64,000 nt of DNA from Bradyrhizobium sp. Ghvi (GCF_900115265.1 NZ_FOVU01000004.1:618987-682986), one strand, 5' to 3'. Numbered from the stretch's first letter, positions 20,164-28,757 are shown. Notes: generated from the letters alone by a model not told the origin. Numbers and translations: made by a program.

Positions 20164-20724
20164 ATGCCGGTCTCCCACGACGATCCGCTAGTCCTGATTT
20201 GTGCGGACCTGCAGCTGGAATATCTGGTTCCGGGGCGTCGCCAGGTCATGCTTGACGGCGACGCCGCAACCATGCGCTGTCTGGAGCTGTTGTCGCTGTG
20301 GCGCAGCAATCTCTGGCCTGTGATGCATTTGAAACGCATCGCGGACTCGGCGTGGTTCAATCCGTCAGCCAGGTTGACCGATTGGATTGCGGAGGCACGG
20401 CCGCGGCCGGGCGAGATGACGTTCGAGCATGCGTTGCCCTCGGCCTACAGCTCATCCCGTTTCGCCGGCTACATGTCCAGCGTCCGCAATCTGCGCTGTG
20501 TGCTGACCGGCTTTTCCCTCGACGAGACCATCTTGGCCACCGTCGTCGACGGGTTTCATCGTAGCCACCGCCATCTGGTGGTCGCCGATGCCGCGGCTTG
20601 CCGGCAGCCGGGCGCGGGCGAGGCGGCTGCCTACAAGCAGTCGGTGATGAATGTCATCGCCAACTTTGCTACAATCCAGTCCAGCGCCGAACTGATCAAA
20701 ACCAGCGGCGCCGTCGCGGTGTAG
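20164..20724 (+). CDS. Isochorismatase-fold protein lacking catalytic Lys and Cys
   Basis: A 186-residue protein with the cysteine-hydrolase (isochorismatase-like) fold. The first catalytic position is kept as D15 in LICADLQLEYL. The usual K-x3-S-A-F motif reads HALPSAY, placing H89 where Lys is expected. The nucleophile motif G-x-x-T-D-x-C-V reads GFSLDETI, placing T122 where Cys is expected. If this alignment is right, the protein is a pseudoenzyme, perhaps a binding or regulatory partner of the adjacent GNAT proteins. It lies 25 bp after the GNAT gene in the same operon. Confidence 0.75.
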   Translation: MPVSHDDPLVLICADLQLEYLVPGRRQVMLDGDAATMRCLELLSLWRSNLWPVMHLKRIADSAWFNPSARLTDWIAEARPRPGEMTFEHALPSAYSSSRFAGYMSSVRNLRCVLTGFSLDETILATVVDGFHRSHRHLVVADAAACRQPGAGEAAAYKQSVMNVIANFATIQSSAELIKTSGAVAV

Positions 20725-20758
20725 GCGGCCGTGATCGGCGGATGGATGGGGTCGGACC

Positions 20759-20923
20759 TTGTCGCGGGAGGATGAGCTCAAGCAGCTGGCGAGCGATCTG
20801 TCGCGTGCCGTCGAGGCAGCGCGCCGTGTGGGCCTGCCAACGGCCGTCTATCTGCTGTCGATGGCGCTCGTCGAGGTGAGGGAGGCTGCAGACGACGGAG
20901 GGAACGAGGACGGCGCGGCCTAG
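20759..20923 (+). CDS. Small helical protein ending the LysR-facing cassette
   Basis: A 54-residue open frame with a TTG start and stop at 20921. It reads LSREDELKQLASDLSRAVEAARR, then VGLPTAVYLLSMALVEVREAA, and has an acidic tail. Such an amphipathic, well-formed helix pair with charge periodicity suggests a real protein, and there is no competing frame. The start is not certain, because no ATG or GTG lies in frame after the upstream stop at 20732. The function is unknown; its position makes it the likely fourth gene of the operon. Confidence 0.55.
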   Translation: MSREDELKQLASDLSRAVEAARRVGLPTAVYLLSMALVEVREAADDGGNEDGAA

Positions 20924-20944
20924 CCTCGCGCGAAAGCGTTTCCG

Positions 20945-22537
20945 TCAGAACCGGCCGATGGCGCGCATCAAGATCTTCGATGCGTCATCGGCATGGTTGT
21001 CTGCATAGGCGACAAACTGATCGGGCCGCACCAGGATCAGGTGCGCCTCGTATTTTTCGCGCCCATTCGAGGCGGTGTCTCTGATCACTTTCAGTGGAGC
21101 ACCGAGCCGGGCGGCAGCTTGCTCGAAAGCTGCTGCCGCGGTGCCATCGGTCAGATCGATCAGTGTGAAGCCGTTACCGAGCTCTTCGAAGACATTCTTG
21201 CCGGACGACAGAGGCTGCGGCGTCAGATGATGGCCGGCGCGCGCTGCATAGCGATGCGAGCCGATCGCGCTGCTGGCGCCCCCTGCAGGCCCGAACACGA
21301 TCGGCGATCCCTCGTAGTTCGGCTCGAAGGCATTGACCTCCGCGCGCGCCCCGGATTGCCGCTCCTGCCATGCGACCTCGAAATCCGCCCGATCGCGCGC
21401 CGGGTCGTGCCGCCTGAGAAAATCCCGATCGCGTAAGATTGACGTCTCGATGAAATCGCGTGCGGTCGATGCAAACACGGGACGGCGCTCTGCGTCGTAG
21501 CTGTCGAGCAGGCCCGCAGGTGCCCAGCCTTGCAGCGTGGCGGCGAGCTTCCACGCCAGATTGACAGCATCTTCGAAGCCGCTGTTGATGCCGTAGCCGC
21601 CGTAAGGCGGGTGGCTGTGCGCGGCGTCGCCGGCGATGAAGATGCGGCCGGCGCGATAGCTGTCGGCCAGCGTGAAACGCAGATCCCAAAATCCGATGTG
21701 CTCGAACTCGACGTCGAACTCTGCGCCTGCGGCCTCGTGCAGCAGGCGCCGGAAATCGAAATTATCGCGCGTCGTGTCGGCGGGAACGGGCGCGTGGAAG
21801 AACCAGGTGGTGCCGAGATCGACGCGGCCGAAGAATTTCCAGTAGCCGTCAAGATCCGGGTGCAGCACACTGTAGAAGGACTTGCCCGGAAACCTGCCGA
21901 GCAGGCGGTGCAATTCGGTGGAGCGAAACACCAGCAGGACCATCAACCGATCATGGTCGGAGCGAGTCAGGGTGATGCCGGCGCGCTCGCGCACGACCGA
22001 CCGGCTGCCGTCGCAGCCGACGACGTAGCCGGCGCGCAGGCTTTGCTTCTGACCCTCGCGATTGACGATTTCGAGGACGACGCCGTCGGCTTCAGGCCGC
22101 ATGTCCTGGCAGGTCCATCCATAACGCAAATCGATGGCAGGAAGCTGCGCGGCTCGCTGGCGCAATACTGCTTCGGTCGCGTATTGCGGCAGACGCTCAT
22201 TGTCGGTGAAGTAAAACGGGCGGACCAGCTCGCGCTGCAGCCAGTCGTAATTATAATCGCTGAGCAGCGTGCCGTGGCTGGTCATTCCGCCGATGCCATA
22301 ATCGGGCGGAATGGTTCGCGCTGCCCTCAGCGCCGCTTCCGCGCCCCAGAAATGGAAATGCTCCATCGTCCGCTGGGTGAGGTTCTGTCCCTTGGGGATC
22401 GGCTGAGGCTGCTCGTAGCGCTCGACGACGATCGTCTTAATGCCGCGCAAGCCAAGGCCAATGGCGAGGCCGGTTCCGACCGGTCCCCCGCCGACGATGA
22501 CGACCGGCGCATCGTTGCTCGCCTGAGCCTGCTTCAC
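20945..22537 (-). CDS. FAD-dependent aromatic-ring monooxygenase (MhpA/PheA-like)
   Basis: A 530-residue flavoprotein hydroxylase that uses NAD(P)H and O2. It has the dinucleotide-binding motif VVIVGGGPVGTGLAIGLGLRG at residues ~10-30, the DG motif GCDGSRSVVRERAGI, and the FAD-ribityl motif GRIFIAGDAAHSHPPYGGYG near residue 290. The C-terminal ~130 residues are the thioredoxin-like domain of phenol or 3-(3-hydroxyphenyl)propionate hydroxylases. GTG 22537 is chosen because GGGGAA lies seven bases upstream; the frame stays open further upstream only because it crosses the promoter and the IclR gene. The substrate is unknown. Confidence 0.85.
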   Translation of the reverse strand: MKQAQASNDAPVVIVGGGPVGTGLAIGLGLRGIKTIVVERYEQPQPIPKGQNLTQRTMEHFHFWGAEAALRAARTIPPDYGIGGMTSHGTLLSDYNYDWLQRELVRPFYFTDNERLPQYATEAVLRQRAAQLPAIDLRYGWTCQDMRPEADGVVLEIVNREGQKQSLRAGYVVGCDGSRSVVRERAGITLTRSDHDRLMVLLVFRSTELHRLLGRFPGKSFYSVLHPDLDGYWKFFGRVDLGTTWFFHAPVPADTTRDNFDFRRLLHEAAGAEFDVEFEHIGFWDLRFTLADSYRAGRIFIAGDAAHSHPPYGGYGINSGFEDAVNLAWKLAATLQGWAPAGLLDSYDAERRPVFASTARDFIETSILRDRDFLRRHDPARDRADFEVAWQERQSGARAEVNAFEPNYEGSPIVFGPAGGASSAIGSHRYAARAGHHLTPQPLSSGKNVFEELGNGFTLIDLTDGTAAAAFEQAAARLGAPLKVIRDTASNGREKYEAHLILVRPDQFVAYADNHADDASKILMRAIGRF

Positions 22538-22615
22538 GTCGTTTTCCCCATGTGTGTCCCGCGCGAGGCACGATCGACCGCCCTCATGGGACTCCGTCGG
22601 TAGTTCGTCAAGAAA

Positions 22616-22634
22616 AATCTCGAATAATGAGATT
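22616..22634. promoter_or_regulatory. Putative IclR operator, site 1
   Basis: The inverted repeat AATCTCGAATAATGAGATT lies upstream of the monooxygenase and touches the stop codon of the IclR gene. A second copy at 23479-23497, read on the other strand, matches 17 of 19 bases. Confidence 0.65.
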
Positions 22635-23412
22635 ACATTGAATTCATGTCGGCCGCCGCGGAGATTTGCCAGGCCGCTTCGCGCACCTCCGAACTGATGC
22701 GGTCGATCAGTTTGCCATTGGCATGCTGCCCCGCGATCGTGATGCAGAGACTCGCGATCGGGTAGCCTGCATCGAGGATCGGGGCGGCGATCCCGACTGC
22801 GCCCGGCGTCACTTCGCCGAAGGCGATGGCAACGCCGGCGCGCCGCACGCGCTTCAACGTGGCCAGAATGTCCTCTGGCGTGTCGCCGACGCCGACGCTG
22901 CGCAGATCGGCGGCGTAGCGCGCCACCAGCGGCATGACGCGCTGCTTGGGCAGAAAGGCCATGATCGAGCGTGCGATCGCACCGCGCCCCATCGGCATCG
23001 GTCTGCCGCGCGGATAGCTGCTGACCGGACTCACGCTGGACGCGATCGAGGCTACACACAGCGTCTTGTCGCCATACCATCGCACGGCGAGCGCGGTGCA
23101 GGGATGCGCGGCCGAAAGGCGTTCCAGATGCGGCATGGCGGTTGCGATCAGCGGATCGGAGCGGCGACTGAGATAGTCCATCTCGACCACGCGCGGGCCG
23201 AGTGCGTAGCGGCCGCCGCGCGTCGGCATCACGAAACCGCTGTCCTTCAGGCTTTTCAGGTAGCGATATAGCGTCGGTCTGGTATAGCCGAGCTCCTTCA
23301 TGAGCTCTTCGGGTGACCATTGCGGACGTGCCTCGGTGAAGAGGTCGAGCACGGCAAGGACCCGCTCCTGACTGTTTGCCTTGACCAATTTCGGTTCGAT
23401 CCCGCTTCCCAT
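22633..23412 (-). CDS. IclR-family transcriptional regulator
   Basis: A 259-residue regulator. Its winged helix-turn-helix is at residues ~10-70 (SQERVLAVLDLF...WSPEELMKELGYTRPTLYRYLKSL) and the effector-binding domain spans ~80-255, ending IAGQHANGKLIDRISSEVREAA. ATG 23412 gives a normal IclR length; the frame continues open upstream but reads antisense through the MFS gene. It is divergent from the MFS transporter and lies upstream of the monooxygenase in the same direction. It likely controls both through the palindromes at 22616 and 23479. Confidence 0.9.
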   Translation of the reverse strand: MGSGIEPKLVKANSQERVLAVLDLFTEARPQWSPEELMKELGYTRPTLYRYLKSLKDSGFVMPTRGGRYALGPRVVEMDYLSRRSDPLIATAMPHLERLSAAHPCTALAVRWYGDKTLCVASIASSVSPVSSYPRGRPMPMGRGAIARSIMAFLPKQRVMPLVARYAADLRSVGVGDTPEDILATLKRVRRAGVAIAFGEVTPGAVGIAAPILDAGYPIASLCITIAGQHANGKLIDRISSEVREAAWQISAAADMNSM

Positions 23413-23478
23413 TTCGTCCTGTGGCCTGAATTTGCGAAGCCCGCAGTAACGCGAATGCGGGCCGCTTGCGTGGGTAGT

Positions 23479-23497
23479 AATCTCATTATAAGAGATT
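23479..23497. promoter_or_regulatory. Putative IclR operator, site 2
   Basis: AATCTC-ATTATAA-GAGATT lies in the divergent IclR-MFS intergenic region, 42 bp before the MFS start. Reverse-complemented, it reads AATCTC-TTATAAT-GAGATT, nearly the same as site 1. Confidence 0.65.
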
Positions 23498-23538
23498 GAT
23501 GAAGAAAAATAGTGCAGGGTTGTTGGGGAGCGGCGCGC

Positions 23539-24870
23539 ATGGCGGTCACAGCAGCGGACAAGGTCGTATCTGGAGCGGTTGACGTTCCCGCCTTTGTCGA
23601 CCGGCAACCGGTCGGTGCCTTTCAGATCCGGGTGCTGGTGGTCTGCGCCGCGGTGCTGTTCATCGACGGCTTCGACACCCAGGCCATCGGTTACGTCGCG
23701 CCCGCCGTCGCGCAGGAGTGGAAGCTGGCGCGCGGTAGCCTCGGGCCGGTGTTCAGCGCCGGGCTTTTTGGCCTTATGATCGGCGCGCTGATCTTCGGTC
23801 CGATGGCTGACCAGATCGGCCGTCGCCGCATCATCCTCGCTAGCACGGTGGTGTTCGGCATCGGAACGCTGCTCACCATGTTCGCGCCGGACACGACCTG
23901 GCTGATCGTGTTGCGCGTTCTGACCGGGCTGGGTCTTGGCGGTGCGATGCCCAATGCCGTCGCGCTCACGTCTGAGTTCAGCCCACATCGTCGTCGCGCC
24001 ACCCTGGTCATGACGATGTTTGCGGGCTTTTCGATCGGCGCCGCGCTGGGCGGGTTGCTCGCGGCCGCGCTCATTCCCGCCTTTGGCTGGCGCTCGGTGT
24101 TTCTGGTCGGTGGCCTCGTACCGCTGCTGTTGGTGCCGTTCCTGCTCAAGACGCTGCCGGAATCGATCCGGTTTTTGGCGATGGCTGGCGACCATGACAA
24201 CGAGGTCGCCGATCTCCTGAAAAAGATTGCGCCGGGCACGTCCTTCGCTGGCAACGCCAAGTTCGTCGTGCCGGAGCCGAAATTGTCGGGCTTGCCTGTT
24301 GCGCATCTGTTTGCGGAAGGACGTGGATCGGTGACGATTCTGCTCTGGATCGTCTTCTTCATGAGCCTGCTCGATCTCTATCTGTTGTCGAACTGGCTTC
24401 CGACGGTGCTGAACGACCTCGGTGTCTCGGTGTCCGCTGCGGCTGCGATCGGCGCAATGCTTCAGGTCGGCGGTGTCGTCGGCACCTTCACGCTCGGGCG
24501 TTTCATCGACCGCTTTTCGTTCCGCGCGCTGTCGCTGACCTATCTCGTGGCCGCGGTTGCCATTGCGGCCATCGGAAGCGCCAGCCATTCCATCGTCCTG
24601 GTCACGGCCACGATCTTCGCGTCGGGATTCTGCATCGTCGGCGGACAGATCGCCTCGAATGCGCTAACGGCGACGTTTTATCCGACGGCCGTCAGATCGA
24701 CAGGCGTGGGGTGGGCGCTCGGTATCGGCCGCATCGGCTCGATCGTCGGACCGCTCGTCGGCGGGGCGATGCTGGCCCGCGACATGGGCGCACAGCCATT
24801 GTTTGCCGCGGCAGCGGTTCCGGCGCTGGTGGCGGCAACAGCTGCCTTCACGCTGGCCCGGCGGGCCTAG
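23539..24870 (+). CDS. MFS transporter, aromatic acid:proton symporter-type
   Basis: A 443-residue inner membrane transporter with about 12 transmembrane helices. The first helix has LFIDGFDTQAIGY, the acidic D-x-x-D motif typical of the AAHS family that imports aromatic acids such as benzoates. The loop between helices 2 and 3 has GPMADQIGRRRII, the MFS signature. ATG 23539 is preferred over a GTG nine codons upstream. It faces the IclR gene and, with the monooxygenase, suggests uptake and hydroxylation of an aromatic compound. No ring-cleavage gene is nearby. Confidence 0.9.
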   Translation: MAVTAADKVVSGAVDVPAFVDRQPVGAFQIRVLVVCAAVLFIDGFDTQAIGYVAPAVAQEWKLARGSLGPVFSAGLFGLMIGALIFGPMADQIGRRRIILASTVVFGIGTLLTMFAPDTTWLIVLRVLTGLGLGGAMPNAVALTSEFSPHRRRATLVMTMFAGFSIGAALGGLLAAALIPAFGWRSVFLVGGLVPLLLVPFLLKTLPESIRFLAMAGDHDNEVADLLKKIAPGTSFAGNAKFVVPEPKLSGLPVAHLFAEGRGSVTILLWIVFFMSLLDLYLLSNWLPTVLNDLGVSVSAAAAIGAMLQVGGVVGTFTLGRFIDRFSFRALSLTYLVAAVAIAAIGSASHSIVLVTATIFASGFCIVGGQIASNALTATFYPTAVRSTGVGWALGIGRIGSIVGPLVGGAMLARDMGAQPLFAAAAVPALVAATAAFTLARRA

Positions 24871-25064
24871 CCGGGACCTCGAGACGCCGAGACGGCAGCG
24901 CTGCTTTCCTGCAACGCTCATGTGCACGTGTCGGCAATGAAATGACGTTGCAAGTTACTGCGCACCGCAATAGCCAAGGTATCGAGGTTTTGTTGGACAA
25001 GCCTCGTCCGTGGATGGAGGCTGCGCCACGACGCCCGATGGCGCACCAGTTAGGGAATCCCGTG

Positions 25065-26447
25065 ATGACAATGCTGCCGAATTCGCAAGAAGCCCGGGAC
25101 GTGGCTTACCAGCTCCACGCCTACACCAATGCGCGTGCCCATCAGCAGGCGGGTCCGCTTGTGATCGAGCGCGGCGAAGGGCCCTACGTGTTCGACGCGT
25201 CGGGCAAACGCTATTTCGAGGCGATGGCGGGCCTGTGGAGCGTCGGGCTCGGCTTCAACGAGAAGCGGCTGGTCGAGGCGGCCTACAAGCAGATGCAGGC
25301 GTTGCCGTTCTATCACACCTTCTCGGCCAAATCGCACGGGCCTTCCATCGATCTCGCCGAGAAGCTGGTGGCGCTCGCGCCGGTGCCCATGAGCAAGGTG
25401 TTCTTCACCAATTCGGGCTCGGAGGCGAATGACACCGTTCTCAAGCTGATCGCCTATCGTTCCAATTCGCTCGGCCAGCCCCAGCGCAAGAAGATCATCA
25501 GCCGCATGCGTGCCTATCACGGCGTCACCATTGCCTCGGCCAGCCTCACAGGGCTGCCGAACAATCACCGCTCGTTCGACCTGCCGCTGCCGAACATCCT
25601 GCACACGGGCTCGCCTCATTTCTACAAGGACGGCGCACCCGGCGAGAGCGAGGAGGCGTTCGCGACGCGACGGGCCGAGGAACTCGATGCGCTGATCCAG
25701 AAGGAAGGACCCGACACGATTGCCGCCTTCTTCGGCGAGCCGGTGATGGGGGCAGGCGGCGTCGTCGTGCCGCCGGCGACTTATTGGGACAAGATCCAGG
25801 CGGTCCTGAAAAAATATGACATCCTGCTGATCGCCGACGAGGTGATCTGCGGCTTCGGCCGCACCGGCAAGATGTTCGGCTGCGAGACCTATGGCATCAA
25901 GCCGGACGCGATGGTGGTCTCCAAGCAGATCACATCGAGCTATTTCCCGCTGTCGGCGATCATCATGAACGATCGCATGTTCGAGCCGATCGCCGACGAG
26001 AGCAACAAGATCGGCGTGCTGGGCCACGGCTTCACAGCGGGCGGCCATCCGGTCGGCTCGGCCGTGGCGCTCGAAAACCTCAAGATCATCGAGGAGCGGA
26101 GCCTGATCGCGCATGCCGCCGAGCTCGGCGGCTACATGCAGGGCCGCTTGCGCGAGCTCTCCAGCTATCCGCTGGTCGGTGAGGTCCGCGGCGTCGGCAT
26201 GATCGCAGCGCTCGAGCTCGTGCTCGACAAGGGCCGCAGGACTGCGGCCGCGACACCGGGCGCCGTTGGTGGTATGGCCAGTCGCATGCTCCAGGAGCGT
26301 GGCGTGATCTTGCGCAACATGCTCGACGCCATCGCCATCTGCCCGCCCTTGATCGTCACCAAGGCTCAGATCGACGAGCTGGTCGCCGCGATCTCGGGCG
26401 TGCTCGAAGACATGAAGAGCGAAGTCGCAAAGCTGCCGCAGGCGTAA
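25065..26447 (+). CDS. Class III aminotransferase (omega- or beta-alanine-type)
   Basis: A 460-residue PLP enzyme that moves amino groups from omega-amino acids or amines, usually to pyruvate or glyoxylate. It shows YFEAMAGLWSVGLGFN, FFTNSGSEANDTVLKL, YHGVTIASASLTG, and the cofactor region LLIADEVICGFGRTGKMFG; the Schiff-base lysine is in VVSKQITSSYFPLSA. ATG 25065 has AGGGAA seven bases upstream; the frame is open further upstream, but that part overlaps the MFS gene in another frame. It follows the MFS gene by ~195 bp and may have its own promoter. Confidence 0.92.
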   Translation: MTMLPNSQEARDVAYQLHAYTNARAHQQAGPLVIERGEGPYVFDASGKRYFEAMAGLWSVGLGFNEKRLVEAAYKQMQALPFYHTFSAKSHGPSIDLAEKLVALAPVPMSKVFFTNSGSEANDTVLKLIAYRSNSLGQPQRKKIISRMRAYHGVTIASASLTGLPNNHRSFDLPLPNILHTGSPHFYKDGAPGESEEAFATRRAEELDALIQKEGPDTIAAFFGEPVMGAGGVVVPPATYWDKIQAVLKKYDILLIADEVICGFGRTGKMFGCETYGIKPDAMVVSKQITSSYFPLSAIIMNDRMFEPIADESNKIGVLGHGFTAGGHPVGSAVALENLKIIEERSLIAHAAELGGYMQGRLRELSSYPLVGEVRGVGMIAALELVLDKGRRTAAATPGAVGGMASRMLQERGVILRNMLDAIAICPPLIVTKAQIDELVAAISGVLEDMKSEVAKLPQA

Positions 26448-26468
26448 TTGCTGCGCCCAACTCTCTCA

Positions 26469-26603
26469 CCGTCACCCTGAGGTGCTCGCCTCTTCGGCGA
26501 GCTTCGAAGGGCGACGGCCCGGTTGGTGCAGCGTGGGCTCGCATCCTTCGAGGCTTCCCGTGCGGTGCTTCGCACCGCACGGCTCGCACCTTCAGGATGA
26601 CGG
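26469..26603. repeat. Intergenic palindromic repeat element
   Basis: The outer arms CCGTCACCCTGAGGTGC and the matching GCACCTTCAGGATGACGG enclose smaller hairpins (CTCGCCTCTTCGGCGAG and GTGCGGTGCTTCGCACCGCAC). This nested layout between convergent genes is typical of mobile intergenic palindromes in Bradyrhizobium-type genomes, and it may double as a terminator. Confidence 0.75.
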
Positions 26604-26618
26604 TCTGGCTCAGGCTAA

Positions 26619-27767
26619 CTACGCCCGCTGCACGCCGATCACGCGACCCTTCTCGATCGCCAGCGCCAGCTCGCCGCGTTTCAGCCTCAGCGCGGCTTCG
26701 CCGAACAACTCACGGCGCCAGCCGCGCAGCGCCGGCACGTCGGCATCATCGCTGGCTGCAATCTCTTCGAGATCATCGACGGTCGCGATCACCTTGCTCG
26801 CCACCGCATGGCGCTCGGCGGTCATGCGCAGCAGCACCTTCAATAGCTCGACGGTGGCCGCGCCATTGGAATTGTTGCGCGGCTTCTCCAGCTTCGGCAG
26901 CGTGGAGAAATCCCGCGCCAGGCCGCGCTCGACCGCAGCGACGATGTCGGCGCCCCATTTGGACTTCTCGAAACCCTTCGGCACCGAGCGCAGATGGGCG
27001 AGCTTCTCCAGCGTGTTCGGCGCATGGGTTGCGATATCGGTGACGGCTTCGTCGCGCAGCACGCGCCCGCGCGGCACGTCACGGCTCTGCGCCTCCTGCT
27101 CGCGCCAGGCGGCGACCTCCATCAGGACGGCAAGGTCCTTCGGCTTGCGCACCCGCGTCTTCAGCCGCTCCCAAGCGCGCTCGGGGTGAAAGTCGTAGGT
27201 CTTGGGCGAGGTCAGGACCTCCATCTCGATGGAGACCCATTCGCTGCGGCGGCGCTTCTTGAGGTCGGCGTCGAGCGCGGCGAAGACATCGCGCAAATGC
27301 GTGACGTCGGAGACCGCGTAATGCATCTGCTCCTTGGTCAGCGGCCGGCGCGACCAGTCGGTGAAGCGGTGGGTCTTGTCCGGGCGGTGGCCGGTGACCT
27401 TCTCGACAAGGGCGTCATAGGCGATGCTATCGCCATAGCCGAGCACCATGGCGGCAACCTGGGTGTCGAACACCGGATGCGGGATGATGTTGGCCTGGTG
27501 CCAGATGATTTCGATGTCCTGGCGCGCAGCGTGGAAGACCTTCAGCACGCTCTCGTTGGCCATCAGCTCGAAGAATGGCTTGAGGTCGATGCCCTCGGCC
27601 AGGGTGTCGATGACAACAGCTTCCTCGGGGCTGGCCATCTGCACCACGCACAGCAGCGGGTAATAGGTGGTCTCGCGCAGGAACTCGGTATCGACAGTGA
27701 TGACAGGATGCTTGGCCAGCCGGCTGCAGGCAGCCGCGAGGTCAGCAGTGGTGGTAATCAAATCCAT
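26619..27767 (-). CDS. rnd: Ribonuclease D
   Basis: A 382-residue 3'-5' exoribonuclease for tRNA and stable RNA maturation. The DEDDy catalytic motifs are present: D26 and E28 in [16 protein letters not shown], the Exo II segment [11 protein letters not shown], and Exo [14 protein letters not shown] with the catalytic tyrosine. One or more HRDC-like helical domains follow from about residue 210. In many alphaproteobacteria rnd lies close to aspS; here aspS is 7.6 kb away with accessory genes between. Confidence 0.93.
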   Translation of the reverse strand: MDLITTTADLAAACSRLAKHPVITVDTEFLRETTYYPLLCVVQMASPEEAVVIDTLAEGIDLKPFFELMANESVLKVFHAARQDIEIIWHQANIIPHPVFDTQVAAMVLGYGDSIAYDALVEKVTGHRPDKTHRFTDWSRRPLTKEQMHYAVSDVTHLRDVFAALDADLKKRRRSEWVSIEMEVLTSPKTYDFHPERAWERLKTRVRKPKDLAVLMEVAAWREQEAQSRDVPRGRVLRDEAVTDIATHAPNTLEKLAHLRSVPKGFEKSKWGADIVAAVERGLARDFSTLPKLEKPRNNSNGAATVELLKVLLRMTAERHAVASKVIATVDDLEEIAASDDADVPALRGWRRELFGEAALRLKRGELALAIEKGRVIGVQRA

Positions 27768-27884
27768 GAACGGCCCATGACACTTGGTATCAGCCGTTCT
27801 GCCGAAAGTGCTGTGATGTCAAGGGGGTTGGCGCGAATTCGAGCCTTGCATTGGGGCCAGAATCGCCGGAAGCGGCCAAAATTC

Positions 27885-27995
27885 CTATTCGTAGCGGATC
27901 CGGTGCGAGGATTTGCGGGCGCAGGGCAGCGCCACCACGACCAGGCACATGCCGACCAGCGCCAACCCCAGGAACTCGAAAACCAACAAATCCAC
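27885..27995 (-). CDS. 36-residue single-span membrane protein
   Basis: A tiny gene 117 bp upstream of rnd. GTG 27995 has AGGAG nine bases upstream. The product begins VDLLVFEFLGLALVGMCLVV, one long hydrophobic helix, and ends with a basic tail (CARKSSHRIRYE). The clean membrane-helix-plus-basic-tail layout and good ribosome binding site support a real small membrane protein. I recognise no family. Confidence 0.5.
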   Translation of the reverse strand: MDLLVFEFLGLALVGMCLVVVALPCARKSSHRIRYE

Positions 27996-28151
27996 GGCGG
28001 AAATCTCCTGAAACATTGGTCAATTTGTCGGGGCTGCGTTGAGGGTCTGTTAATTCCAATGGTTACCGTCGGCGAGCCGAGCCGGATGGTGGACGGGGGG
28101 TTAATGGGGGACACACGTTCGGAGCGAGACGGGGGCTTCGGCAAGACGTGA

Positions 28152-28172
28152 AAAACAACCCCATGCACAGTA
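28152..28172. repeat. 21-nt dispersed repeat, copy 2
   Basis: An exact inverted copy of the 21 bases at 20-40 lies in the gene-free stretch upstream of the rnd region. It may mark a boundary of a rearranged or inserted segment. Confidence 0.6.
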
Positions 28173-28189
28173 GAAGCGCGATCGCTCGC

Positions 28190-28513
28190 CGGCGCGAGGT
28201 CCACCCGGTCAGCTCATTGCAGCGTCGAGCAAATCAGCGACAAACGGGCAAAGCTCCCAGCATCTGTGGCGCGGGATCGTTTTCGTAGCCAGCAGCGCCC
28301 TCAGTCAGTCGCGATTCAAGTCGATGATATTTCGCATTTTACGAAAATCGTTTGACGCGTCGGGCAAAACAATGGCATGATGCCATGCTGGAGGTCGTTC
28401 ATCGGAAACAGCCAGGGCCGTACGCGCCCGGAGCGGCGATAGATGATCGCCTGGTGTGAGGCGAGATCGTCGATCGATTCGGCTTGCCGCTGGCGCGCAA
28501 ATACGAGCGCGCG
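28190..28513. other. Gene-poor degenerate stretch
   Basis: No credible intact gene is visible here. Around 28450-28510 a short frame reads IVDRFGLPLARKYERA before breaking off, which looks like another gene remnant. This stretch joins the rnd side to the accessory cluster. Confidence 0.4.
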
Positions 28514-28624
28514 CCACATACCACCATGCGCTGGCTGGCAATGCGAAGTTCGATGACATCGTCGAGGCGCATCGCTTCCTGGAGTCGAACGCGCAGTTCG
28601 GCAAGATCGTCGTGACGATCTGAC
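28514..28624 (+). pseudogene. C-terminal fragment of a zinc-type quinone oxidoreductase/alcohol dehydrogenase
   Basis: The plus-strand frame ending at TGA 28622 reads HALAGNAKFDDIVEAHRFLE followed by SNAQFGKIVVTI. This is the characteristic C-terminus of medium-chain dehydrogenases (EAHRxLExNxxxGKIVxT). The frame upstream does not continue into the rest of that enzyme and there is no start codon, so only a remnant of about 30 codons remains. A REP-like palindrome starts right after the stop. Confidence 0.55.
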
Positions 28625-28627
28625 GCC

Positions 28628-28745
28628 GTAGCGTGGGTGAGCCGAAGGCGTAACCCACCGCTGTTCATATCGCCCTGGGGCAGAAGAGGTGGGTTACGCT
28701 GGGCGAACTGCGCTTCGCGCCTTCGCCCAGCTAACTCACCCTACG
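28628..28745. repeat. Degenerate REP palindrome
   Basis: CGTAGCGTGGGTGAGCC...GTAACCCACC pairs with GGTGGGTTACGC...CTCACCCTACG. It is a diverged relative of the two elements flanking the RAYT gene at 33 kb, with a different internal spacer. It lies just past the ABC-operon stop and may terminate it. Confidence 0.7.
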
Positions 28746-28757
28746 AAGCGACCGAGG

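Noticed and set aside
22538-23320. Extension of the monooxygenase reading frame upstream, giving a nearly 800-residue product
   Set aside because: The extra sequence runs antisense-like through the IclR gene and is Arg/Ala-rich without recognisable domains. GTG 22537 has a good ribosome binding site and a normal family N-terminus.
23413-24588. Extension of the IclR frame through the MFS gene
   Set aside because: It reads the opposite strand of a clear transporter gene. IclR proteins are about 260 residues, which ATG 23412 gives exactly.
24942-25064. Upstream start for the class III aminotransferase
   Set aside because: An in-frame ATG exists, but it would add about 40 non-conserved residues. 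ATG 25065 has AGGGAA at good spacing.
26469-26603. Possible CRISPR-like or tandem array
   Set aside because: The structure is a nested single palindrome, not evenly spaced repeats with spacers.
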